A stretch of 64,000 nucleotides of DNA from JAJPXC01 sp964562375 (lineage in GTDB: Bacteria; Bacteroidota; Bacteroidia; Bacteroidales; Muribaculaceae). The notes beneath the pieces were generated by a model. The model ran no database searches, was not told the DNA's origin, and saw only the letters and a list, made by a program, of their open reading frames with translations. Position numbers and translations under genes: made by a program. The first letter of the stretch is position 1. Each line of letters begins with the position of its first letter. Below, piece after piece: positions 56,670 through 64,000 of the stretch. Where the stretch lies: positions 22,451-86,450 of the forward strand of contig CAZLSW010000003.1 in assembly GCA_964562375.1 (NCBI GenBank), written 5' to 3'.

Positions 56670-57914
56670 ATGAAAGATCAAGTAATAAGCAAAGAGACTA
56701 CCGAGCGCGCCGTGCTTGTGGGCTTGGTGACCCCTCAGCAGGGTGAGGCCAAGGTGAAGGAGTACCTCGATGAGTTGGCGTTTCTGGCCGACACGGCGGG
56801 GGCTGTGACCGTGGCGCGTTTTACCCAAAAAGCCGACAACCCCAATCCCCGCACATTCGTGGGCAAGGGTAAGTTGCAGGAGATAAAGGAGTACGTGGAG
56901 AAGAACGACATAGGCATGGTGATTTTCGACGACGACCTCACAACCAAGCAGGTGAGCAACATCGAGCGGGAATTGCAGGTGAAAATCCTCGACCGCACAA
57001 GCCTGATTCTCGACATCTTCGCCAAGCGAGCCCAGACGGCCACGGCCAAGACGCAGGTGGAGCTGGCGCAGTACCAGTACCTGTTGCCCCGGTTGACGCG
57101 AATGTGGACCCACTTGGAGCGACAGCGAGGCGGCATAGGCATGCGTGGCCCGGGCGAGACGCAGATTGAGACCGACCGCCGTATCATCCTCGACCGCATC
57201 TCCCGCCTGAAGGAGGAGCTGAAGAATATCGACCGCCAAAAATCCATCCAACGCAAGAATCGCGGCAAGCTCACCCGAGTGGCTCTTGTGGGCTACACCA
57301 ACGCCGGCAAGTCGACGCTGATGAACTTGCTGAGCAAGAGCGATGTATTTGCCGAGAACAAGCTGTTTGCCACCCTCGACACCACCGTGCGCAAGGTGAT
57401 TATCGACAACCTGCCGTTCCTGTTGACCGACACCGTCGGGTTCATCCGCAAGCTGCCTACCCACTTGGTTGACTCGTTCAAGTCGACCCTCGACGAGGTG
57501 CGCGACGCCGATATCCTAGTGCATGTAGTCGACATCAGCCACCCCCAATGGGAGGAGCAGATCGAGGTGGTGAACCGCACCCTTGCCGACATCTGCAAGG
57601 CCGATGGAGAGCAGGGAAAGCCTATGATAATGGTTTTCAACAAGATAGACGCATTCTCCTACGTGCCTAAGGATGAGGACGACCTCACTCCCCGCACCCG
57701 CGAGAACATCCCCTTGGAGGAGTTGCAGGACTCGTGGATGAGCCGCTTGGGGGACGATTGCGTGTTCATCTCCGCCAAGAAGCAAGTGAATATCGAGGAG
57801 CTGAAGCAGAAGCTCTACGAGAAAGCCAAGGAGGTACACTTGACGCGCTTCCCCTACAACGATTTCCTGTTCCAAAAATACGACGAGGACAATGGCGACC
57901 AACCAATCAACTGA
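56670..57914 (+). CDS. hflX: GTPase HflX
   Basis: 414 aa ribosome-associated GTPase that splits stalled 70S ribosomes. N-terminal HflX domain (NPRTFVGKGKLQEIKEYV, FDDDLTTKQVSNIERELQVKILDRT), coiled linker with RGPGETQIETDRR, and G domain: G1 GYTNAGKSTL, G3 DTVGFIRKLP, G4 NKID. Start 56670 (MKDQVISKETTERAV) chosen because the -7 element lies just upstream. Its 3' end overlaps the upstream candidate start of dgt. Confidence 0.95.
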   Translation: MKDQVISKETTERAVLVGLVTPQQGEAKVKEYLDELAFLADTAGAVTVARFTQKADNPNPRTFVGKGKLQEIKEYVEKNDIGMVIFDDDLTTKQVSNIERELQVKILDRTSLILDIFAKRAQTATAKTQVELAQYQYLLPRLTRMWTHLERQRGGIGMRGPGETQIETDRRIILDRISRLKEELKNIDRQKSIQRKNRGKLTRVALVGYTNAGKSTLMNLLSKSDVFAENKLFATLDTTVRKVIIDNLPFLLTDTVGFIRKLPTHLVDSFKSTLDEVRDADILVHVVDISHPQWEEQIEVVNRTLADICKADGEQGKPMIMVFNKIDAFSYVPKDEDDLTPRTRENIPLEELQDSWMSRLGDDCVFISAKKQVNIEELKQKLYEKAKEVHLTRFPYNDFLFQKYDEDNGDQPIN

Positions 57915-57927
57915 TATTCACCAGGAT

Positions 57928-57978
57928 AATGCCACCAAGGCGCCACGGTGCCCCGCAGGTCACTGCGGGGAGCAAAAG
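57928..57978. repeat. Type A-like palindrome at the 5' end of dgt
   Basis: GGCGCCACGGTGCCCCGCAG then GTCACTGCGGGGAGC: stem CCCCGCAG with CTGCGGGG. In frame with both hflX-overlapping and internal dgt starts. Confidence 0.6.
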
Positions 57979-59313
57979 ATGTCGTGGGAGAGGCTGATCT
58001 GCGACAAGCGATTCGGCCTGGAGCATTACCACAACCAGCGACCGGGCGTGCGCAGCGATTTCACCCGCGATTACGACCGCCTGGTGTTCTCCTCCCCCTT
58101 TCGCCGCTTGCAGAACAAGACGCAAGTGTTCCCTCTGCCAGGCTCCATCTTCGTGCATAACCGCTTGACCCACAGCTTGGAAGTGTCGTGCGTAGGCCGC
58201 TCGTTGGCTGGCGAGGTAGCCCAGTCGTTGCTTAAGAAATATGCCGGGGAGCCGTGGGTGGAGTCGCTCTACGCCATTGGCGAGATTGTGGCCGCCGCGT
58301 GCCTGGCCCACGACCTTGGCAACCCGCCGTTCGGCCATTCGGGCGAGAAGGCCATCTCCACTTTCTTCTCGGAGGGCGACGGGGCCGTGCTGCAAAGCCA
58401 ATTGACCACCGAGCAGTGGAACGACCTGATACATTTCGAGGGGAACGCCAACGCTTTCCGCCTGTTGACCCACCAATTCAAGGGACGCCGCCCGGGAGGG
58501 TTCGCCATGACCTACTCCACGCTCGCCTCCATCGTCAAGTACCCCTTTGAGTCGTCATTGGCCAAGGATGCCAACAAATTCGGCTTCTTCACCTCGGAAA
58601 AGGACACGTTTCTCTCTGTGGCTCAGGAGCTTGGCATGATACCACGGGAGAACGAGAAGGGGGCTGTGAGCTACTGCCGCCACCCGCTGGTTTACATCGT
58701 TGAGGCCGCCGACGACATCTGCTACGAGGTGATGGACTTGGAGGATGCCCACAAGCTGAAAATCCTCCCCACGCCCACCGTTATGGAGCTGTTCCTCAAC
58801 TACTTGTCGCCCGAGCGTCAGGAGCGGGCCAAGGCCGTGATGGCCGAGCTTGACGACCCCAACGAACGTATCGGCTACCTGCGCGCCACCGTGATCGGGG
58901 TGCTGGTTCACCGTTGCGCCGAGGCGTTTGTGGAGCATGAGGAGGAGATACTTCGCGGCGAGTTTAAAGGCCCGTTGCTCAAGCATATACCCGAGCTGGA
59001 GCGCAAGGCTTACGAGCGCTGCAACGACATCTCGTGGGCGCACATCTACGCGGCGTCGGACGTTGTGGACATCGAGCTGGCCGGCAACCGCATCATCACC
59101 TTCCTGATGGGCAAACTGATACACGCCGTGAGGTTCCCCACGTTGAATTACTCCCGGTTGTTGCTGTCAAAGGTGCCACAGCAGTACGACGTGCACGCCC
59201 CCACGCTGTTTGGCAAGATACAGGCCGTGCTCGACCATATCTCGGGCATGACCGACGTCTACGCCCTCGACCTCTATCGCAAACTTAACGGAATGAGTCT
59301 GCCCGCCGTATGA
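57979..59313 (+). CDS. dgt: dGTP triphosphohydrolase (HD family)
   Basis: 444 aa from ATG 57979 (MSWERLICDKRFG), matching the normal N-terminus; an ATG at 57892 would add 29 residues containing the type A-like repeat. HD motif: HNRLTHSLEVSCVGRSL and LAHDLGNPPFGHSGEKAI; also FEGNANAFRLLTH and EAADDICYEVMDLEDAHK. Hydrolyses dGTP to deoxyguanosine and triphosphate; controls dNTP pools and can act against phage. Overlaps the TPM gene by 4 bp. Confidence 0.93.
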   Translation: MSWERLICDKRFGLEHYHNQRPGVRSDFTRDYDRLVFSSPFRRLQNKTQVFPLPGSIFVHNRLTHSLEVSCVGRSLAGEVAQSLLKKYAGEPWVESLYAIGEIVAAACLAHDLGNPPFGHSGEKAISTFFSEGDGAVLQSQLTTEQWNDLIHFEGNANAFRLLTHQFKGRRPGGFAMTYSTLASIVKYPFESSLAKDANKFGFFTSEKDTFLSVAQELGMIPRENEKGAVSYCRHPLVYIVEAADDICYEVMDLEDAHKLKILPTPTVMELFLNYLSPERQERAKAVMAELDDPNERIGYLRATVIGVLVHRCAEAFVEHEEEILRGEFKGPLLKHIPELERKAYERCNDISWAHIYAASDVVDIELAGNRIITFLMGKLIHAVRFPTLNYSRLLLSKVPQQYDVHAPTLFGKIQAVLDHISGMTDVYALDLYRKLNGMSLPAV

Positions 59314-60566
59314 CACGATATAAACTGTTGATAATCGCCATTTTATGCGCTTTGGGCGTGTCGGCCGCCTATAAGGTGGAGGATATACCCAACGTGCATC
59401 TACAGGAGCGCACCCGCTATGTATCCAATCCCGACGGCGTGCTATCCCAAGCCGCACAAACTCAAGTGGATAGCATAATCGCGGGTATATGGAGGAACAC
59501 CTCGGCCGAGGTTACCGCGGTGGTAATCAACGACTTTGATGGCGACGATATCGACACGTTCGCCACCAAGCTGTTCGAGGCCTGGGGAATTGGCAAAAGC
59601 GACAACAGCAACGGAATGCTCATCCTCGTGGCCAAAGACCGCCGCAAAGCCGTGATACGCACGGGCTACGGCCTCGAGGGGGTGATGCCCGACATTACCT
59701 GTGGCCGTATCCTGCGCAACACCATGTTCCCCCGATTCAAGGAGGGAGATTACGACCAAGGGGTAATTGCCGCAGTATCAACCGTTTCCGAGGTGCTTAA
59801 CAACCCCGATAACGTCGATGAAATCCTTTCCAAGCAGCAAAACGACGCCCGGGCCAATGCCGAGGGCGGCGACGACTCGCTGTTCTACGTCTATCTGGTG
59901 TTGTGTGGCGTGCTGGCGTTGATAATGCTGGGAATGTACGTCGAGAAAGTGGTCGCATCCCGCCGATTGAGCGATTTCGAGCGATACAACGCCTTGGAGG
60001 GGCTGAAACAGCCCGCGTTGTTCTGCTCGTTCCTCGGTCTGGGCTTGCCGCTAATCGCCTATATACCGATTGTGCTGACAATGAAGCGTTTGCGCAACAA
60101 GAAGCACGTTTGCGCCAACTGCGGCACCCGCATGGAGCGACTTGACGAGGCCACCGACAATCTCTACCTCACGCCCGCGCAGGACAAGGAGGAGCAGCTC
60201 AACTCGGTTGACTACGACGTGTGGCTATGCCCCAATTGCAACGCCACCGACATCCTCCCTTACGTCAACAAGCAATCGAGCTACACCGTGTGCGACAAAT
60301 GCGGGGCCCGGGCTTGCACCCTCACCGGCAACCGCACGGTGGTTCCCGCCACCACGGCTCATCCCGGGGTAGGGGAGCGCACCCATCAGTGCCTGAATTG
60401 CCACAACAAGAACGTCACCCGCTACACGATTCCAAAGCTGGCCGCACCCGTGGTGATCATGGGACCAGGCGGGCGCGGCGGTGGCTTCGGCGGGGGTGGA
60501 GGCTTCTCAGGTGGCTCCTTCGGTGGCGGCTTCACAGGCGGTGGCGGAGCCTCCGGTGGCTGGTAA
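59310..60566 (+). CDS. TPM-domain membrane protein with zinc ribbon and Gly-rich tail
   Basis: 418 aa. Signal peptide (~1-20), TPM_phosphatase domain about 35-165 (VSNPDGVLSQAAQTQVDSII, KSDNSNGMLILVAKDRRKAVIRTGYGLEG), TM helices ~195-213 and ~235-260, then cysteine pairs C-x2-C in CANCGTRM, CPNC, CDKCGAR and CLNC forming one or two zinc ribbons, and a C-terminal Gly/Ser-rich tail (GGGFGGGGGFSGGSFGGG). TPM proteins of the YgcG kind act in the envelope or photosystem repair; role here unknown. Coupled to dgt by a 4 bp overlap. Confidence 0.82.
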   Translation: MTRYKLLIIAILCALGVSAAYKVEDIPNVHLQERTRYVSNPDGVLSQAAQTQVDSIIAGIWRNTSAEVTAVVINDFDGDDIDTFATKLFEAWGIGKSDNSNGMLILVAKDRRKAVIRTGYGLEGVMPDITCGRILRNTMFPRFKEGDYDQGVIAAVSTVSEVLNNPDNVDEILSKQQNDARANAEGGDDSLFYVYLVLCGVLALIMLGMYVEKVVASRRLSDFERYNALEGLKQPALFCSFLGLGLPLIAYIPIVLTMKRLRNKKHVCANCGTRMERLDEATDNLYLTPAQDKEEQLNSVDYDVWLCPNCNATDILPYVNKQSSYTVCDKCGARACTLTGNRTVVPATTAHPGVGERTHQCLNCHNKNVTRYTIPKLAAPVVIMGPGGRGGGFGGGGGFSGGSFGGGFTGGGGASGGW

Positions 60567-60589
60567 GTAATGAGGTAGTTAGAGAGTAT

Positions 60590-63370
60590 TTAATGATTAA
60601 TTTGTGGGGAAGAACGGCGGATACATCCCTTAGCGTAAGAAATAAGGTATCCCAAAGGACGGTTTCTACAAGAGTTTCTACGTATGAAATCCACGTCGGC
60701 TACAACATATAAAACTTGGCGTGCTCGAGTTACGGCTACATTAAGGAGATTGGCAGCGTCCCGATCAATCCATCTGATTTTATAGAGTGGAGAGCCTTTT
60801 GATACCACTGTTGTAAGAATCATCACATCCTTTTCATCTCCTTGGTAACGATGTACGGTGTCGCATATCACACGCTCTTTTAGGGATAAGGGTATACGGC
60901 TGTTAATATAATTTGTTTGGTCTCTGAATGGAGAAACAATTCCAATAGACAAATTAGGGTAAGCGTAGGCTAAGTCACAAGCAATTTGTAAACTTTTTTC
61001 GGCTTCTTCAGGATTTAAATTCTCCTCTGGACGAGGTTGATGTCCTTTAACATCAATTAGTTTTAACCCTGGTTCGGGATTAGCCATGAAACTAATGTCG
61101 GTTTTAACCTTTAATGGACGGCCAAAACGTTGTTGATAGAAAAAGGAATTGGAATAGCCGAAAATATCGGGATGACATCGATAGTGGTTTTCAATTATCA
61201 AGGGCTGATTGTTGATTTCGCTTTTTGCTAAAATCTTAACGCTATAATCCCACAATGAATCCTTTACATAAGAAAAATCCATCGTATCAGTTAGATTATA
61301 ATGGTCCTTTATGGCTAGCTCTTCACTAAGTGAGATGGAAGGGATGTGAGGTAATTGAAGAGGGTCGCCGATAATTATCACTTTCTTAGCCCGAAAGATT
61401 AAAGGAATGGCCGACACGATGTCGCATTGTGAGGCTTCATCGATAATCAAGGTGTCAAAAATCTCGGAATCAAATTTAAGACAATTTTTAGCTGACAGGC
61501 TTGTTAAGGCTACTCCACAAATAAATGATTGTAATGATTCGGTAGCTTTAAGGAAATCGTATTGTGATATGGCCTTGCCGTCTATCCGTGCCTCAAGACA
61601 TGAAATGTAATTGGAGATGGATTTTTTAAAGTTGTCCAATTCATGCCAGCGTGATTTTATAGATTGCAGTAGAATGGAATTAGACAGGCTGTCTAAACGC
61701 TTTTGGACTGTGTCTATAGCGTTTTGGAGTTGGTAAATGTGTTTTTCAATTCGCTCAGCCTCTTCGTTATTTGCATCCATTGCCGATTGTAAGCTGGAAA
61801 ACTTTTTGTCCAACTGCTTCATACGCTTATAGTGTATGACTTCCAGTAGTTGCTTTTTGTCAACTGCTTTGCTCGCTGAATCGAGAGTCAAAATGATCGA
61901 GCGATAGAAAAGCCATAAATCCATTGGCTTTGAAAATTGAGGGGTAGAAAGGTCCCTATTAAGTTCTTTGAACCAGACCGCTATACTCTCGTAAAAATGT
62001 ATCGCCTTCTCAAGATCTTTTTGGAAGTGTAAAAATTTAATGAAAAAATAAAATGTGCTATCGTATTTACCTAATTCTCGCTGCAAACGAATGGCCCGAT
62101 GCAGCGCTGTCGTCAAACTCTCCTTCGATGGACATTCTTGAGATAACAACCAAACGTTATGTTGTAATGAGTGTTCCAATTGGTCCTGAAATTTTTCATT
62201 GATCTTTTCAAGTTGTTCTTTGAGGGTAGATACAGCAATTTTTAATTTCCCCTTTTGGAAGGTCACAACTTTTAATTTATTTTGTTCCGACTCCAATTGG
62301 GAGTTTAGTTTAATGAGCTGGTTCTTCTCTTTGCGGTAATCATATTTGTTGATGGTTTTAAGGAAATTGTCCACTTGGGTTAGCATATTTTTCAAAGATG
62401 GAATAGTTTGAGCTGCAATTACATCTTTAGATCCAAGCCGAAAAAGAGATCCAATGCCATCGATTGAATCAAATCGTTGTTTAACGTTGTCAACGGCTTT
62501 ATTATTTTTGCTGGCAATCAACACTTTCTCGCCGCGAATTATAGCATTGGCCAATATGTTTAGGATGACTTGAGTCTTCCCTGTACCAGGTGCGCCAGTA
62601 ATCACCGTGAGAGGATGAGTGAGTGCTGCGCTAATTATTTCTGACTGGCTTTTATCCAAAGAAGTGACCTTTAGAATATAAGGGTTACCCTTCCCGCTAT
62701 TAGTAAGTTTGTCAAGTCCTAGGAATGCTGACATGACCGTGCCAAATCGAATATTGCCGATTTTAATACGATCTAACTCAGTTTCTAATAGGGATAAAGA
62801 AATGTTTTGATTGCATAAACCTATTTGGATATTCGGTTCGATAAGATATGCTCTATCCAACACTTCCCACACTATATCTTGCAAACTTTCGATGGTAGAA
62901 TTGTTCACCATCCTCTTAGATATTAGTTGCTTGTCGTCTCCCGACAGAAATACAGCATCCCTTTCAAATGTTGCGAAATCGAGATCTCCAAGGTTTAACT
63001 CGATTTCCCCTTTCTCGAGAATATCAGGCAATAGCGCTTCGAAATTGATTGTTTTGCCTAAAAAGGCTTTAGAGTGTCCTTGAATGTTGAGACACAACCC
63101 CAAATATAGGTCTCTAGGGTATTTAGCCCTAGAGTTCGTTAATAAGGATTGTTTTAAAGCGGGATAATCACTCACTCTCATAGTAAATGAGTCACTTAAT
63201 TTCTTTATTGGTAAAGGCAAAGAATGTAAAATCTCAATTGATTGAGATTTTTTGCGTTCCGCTTGAACGATGGTCTTAAAATACCCCATCATTTTAGAGA
63301 ATGGCTCCTCAGGCACAGGGGTTGAATCTAAGATAGATCGTACAAGGGTAGAAAGTTGTTCTATGACCAT
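60590..63370 (-). CDS. SF1 (DNA2/NAM7/UPF1-like) helicase, AT-rich island
   Basis: 926 aa, clearly AT-richer than all neighbours. Motif I GAPGTGKT (259-266), Q-like TSLDKSQSEIISAAL before it, motif II IIDEASQCD, III GDPLQLPHI, IV-like NHYRCHP, V DTVHRYQGDEKDVMIL, VI VAVTRARQVLYVV. Residues 1-230 are a family-specific N-terminus; a long, partly coiled-coil insertion lies between motifs Ia and II (~330-620). It resembles stand-alone SF1 helicases found in defence islands, but no nuclease or partner gene is visible in the window. Promoter candidate TAATTTTG (minus, 63512-63519). Confidence 0.85.
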   Translation of the reverse strand: MVIEQLSTLVRSILDSTPVPEEPFSKMMGYFKTIVQAERKKSQSIEILHSLPLPIKKLSDSFTMRVSDYPALKQSLLTNSRAKYPRDLYLGLCLNIQGHSKAFLGKTINFEALLPDILEKGEIELNLGDLDFATFERDAVFLSGDDKQLISKRMVNNSTIESLQDIVWEVLDRAYLIEPNIQIGLCNQNISLSLLETELDRIKIGNIRFGTVMSAFLGLDKLTNSGKGNPYILKVTSLDKSQSEIISAALTHPLTVITGAPGTGKTQVILNILANAIIRGEKVLIASKNNKAVDNVKQRFDSIDGIGSLFRLGSKDVIAAQTIPSLKNMLTQVDNFLKTINKYDYRKEKNQLIKLNSQLESEQNKLKVVTFQKGKLKIAVSTLKEQLEKINEKFQDQLEHSLQHNVWLLSQECPSKESLTTALHRAIRLQRELGKYDSTFYFFIKFLHFQKDLEKAIHFYESIAVWFKELNRDLSTPQFSKPMDLWLFYRSIILTLDSASKAVDKKQLLEVIHYKRMKQLDKKFSSLQSAMDANNEEAERIEKHIYQLQNAIDTVQKRLDSLSNSILLQSIKSRWHELDNFKKSISNYISCLEARIDGKAISQYDFLKATESLQSFICGVALTSLSAKNCLKFDSEIFDTLIIDEASQCDIVSAIPLIFRAKKVIIIGDPLQLPHIPSISLSEELAIKDHYNLTDTMDFSYVKDSLWDYSVKILAKSEINNQPLIIENHYRCHPDIFGYSNSFFYQQRFGRPLKVKTDISFMANPEPGLKLIDVKGHQPRPEENLNPEEAEKSLQIACDLAYAYPNLSIGIVSPFRDQTNYINSRIPLSLKERVICDTVHRYQGDEKDVMILTTVVSKGSPLYKIRWIDRDAANLLNVAVTRARQVLYVVADVDFIRRNSCRNRPLGYLISYAKGCIRRSSPQINH

Positions 63371-63511
63371 TGCTATTATAGAGGGAAAAATAGATGTTGG
63401 GCAATCAAGGAGGTGATAGGGTCAAAAACTTCTCATAATGCATCAATCGGTTTTTCTAAGCCTTAAACATGGGCTTAGATTCCTCTTGCGGCCCTAATTC
63501 TTAATATTGTG

Positions 63512-63519
63512 CAAAATTA
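63512..63519 (-). promoter_or_regulatory. -7 element upstream of the helicase
   Basis: Minus strand TAATTTTG, ~140 bp before the ATG; leader contains hairpin CTAAGCC/GGGCTTAG (63457-63479). Confidence 0.45.
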
Positions 63520-63553
63520 CAATTAGATTGGAAATGTGTTCGCTTAAACATAG

Positions 63554-64000
63554 AATTTAACATTAATTTGTTCTTTAGTAAACCTCGGCTGGCGTAGCCT
63601 GCACGAGCTAGCGGATGAGGCGTGGCTAGGAGTATTAAGGATATTTGAAAAACCCAAGCGAAGAGAGGGTGCCGCAAGGCCGTTTGTGAATGACGACAAC
63701 CTCAGATTACGTATAAGCTTTTTCTCATGCGGATTACTTATCGATAAAAATCCGCGTAGTAGGGATTTCCCCATCCGTTGTTCACGATTGGCCTTCCTGC
63801 TCCCTCGCTACGCTCGCAATCGCTCAAATACATCGGTTGTCGACACCCATGCTCTTCCCCCCACCTTGCGCAGGCTTCGCCTGCGCAAGGTGGGGGGCCA
63901 CTGTCCCGGCCTGGCTCCCCCCAGACCCGTCGACGACACCTCCTCTCGGGACACCTGCAAAAACCTGTGTTTTATGGGATATACACTGAGAGGGTGGTCG
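63554..64000 (+). other. Stop-free block at the right edge, unidentified
   Basis: In the + strand the frame from 63554 to the window end (149 codons) has no stop. Composition changes from AT-rich to GC-rich near 63590. The conceptual protein (...WLGVLRIFEKPKRREGAARP...) is Arg/Pro-rich and not recognised; there is no convincing start. It may be a structured non-coding region or the edge of a mobile element. The ORF on the minus strand (63544-63774) is not convincing. 63371-63553 holds the helicase promoter and a leader hairpin. Confidence 0.35.
63857..63897. repeat. 19 bp perfect GC-rich hairpin
   Basis: CCCCCCACCTTGCGCAGGC (63857-63875), loop TTC, GCCTGCGCAAGGTGGGGGG (63879-63897). No U-tract. 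Very stable as RNA or single-stranded DNA. Confidence 0.9.

Noticed and set aside
63544..63774. 76 aa minus-strand frame near the right edge
   Set aside because: No family resemblance, poor start context, and it lies in the block with a longer stop-free frame on the other strand.

Overview
The window looks like a chromosomal segment of a Bacteroidales bacterium, most probably Muribaculaceae-like (family level is inference). The signs are Bacteroidetes promoters (TTG, 19-20 bp, TAnnTTTG), almost no Shine-Dalgarno sequences, and a typical gene set: RprX/RprY, DUF4270 lipoprotein, DUF4301, short GT5 glycogen synthase, CoA transferase, and MurA with Asp in place of the catalytic Cys. Most of the window is GC-rich core genome. 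Two places look foreign: the left edge (1-644, end of a phage head protein carrying a nuclease-toxin domain) and the right edge (60590-64000, an AT-rich SF1 helicase gene followed by a hairpin-rich block).

Layout. 1-1.1 kb: phage remnant and a small membrane protein. 1.2-6.2 kb (minus): trkH-trkA-dxs-small membrane protein. 6.3-10.4 kb (minus): DMT permease, MFS sugar-type transporter, endonuclease IV. 10.7-13 kb (minus): RprY/RprX two-component system. 13-20.6 kb: outer membrane protein, then hemW, AddB-like nuclease, holB, metF. 20.7-29.6 kb (plus): MBL hydrolase, DUF4301, tpiA-SPOR-folE, lipoprotein, nitroreductase, a surface carbohydrate-binding-like protein that lost its signal peptide, aguA-aguB. 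29.6-37 kb (plus): Fic enzyme, TPP riboswitch and thiD-thiS-thiE-like-thiE-thiG-thiC-thiH. 37-46.7 kb (minus): rubrerythrin, Gly/Asn/Pro-rich secreted protein, RND pump, and a decayed MacAB-type efflux operon. 46.9-53.5 kb: tRNA-Thr, DUF4270, glycogen synthase, DsbD-N domain protein, tRNA-Met, CoA transferase, miaB. 53.7-60.6 kb: a small orphan, murB, murA, hflX, dgt, TPM-domain protein. 60.6-64 kb: helicase island.

The most unusual thing is the density and variety of small dispersed repeats and where they sit. I can distinguish five kinds: (A) GC-rich palindromes with CGCGGGGCACGGTGG; (B) GTCGGCC hairpins followed by GACTTCC; (C) a 26-28 bp CCCCCGAAACGGGGG element; (D) a ~215 bp MITE-like element with 25 bp terminal inverted repeats, two copies; (E) AT-rich heptamer/octamer arrays. 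Types A, B and C do not stay between genes. They lie in frame inside hemW, dgt, the efflux adaptor, thiG and murB, and one type A copy has replaced the beginning of a signal peptide. In hemW the type A unit is 66 bp (22 codons), whereas the non-coding array at 6.35 kb has a 61 bp period, as expected if reading frame is selected. This looks like an ongoing process by which a mobile or amplifying palindrome family writes new C-termini, N-termini and loops into essential genes.

All calls are from reading the sequence alone; no database search was run.
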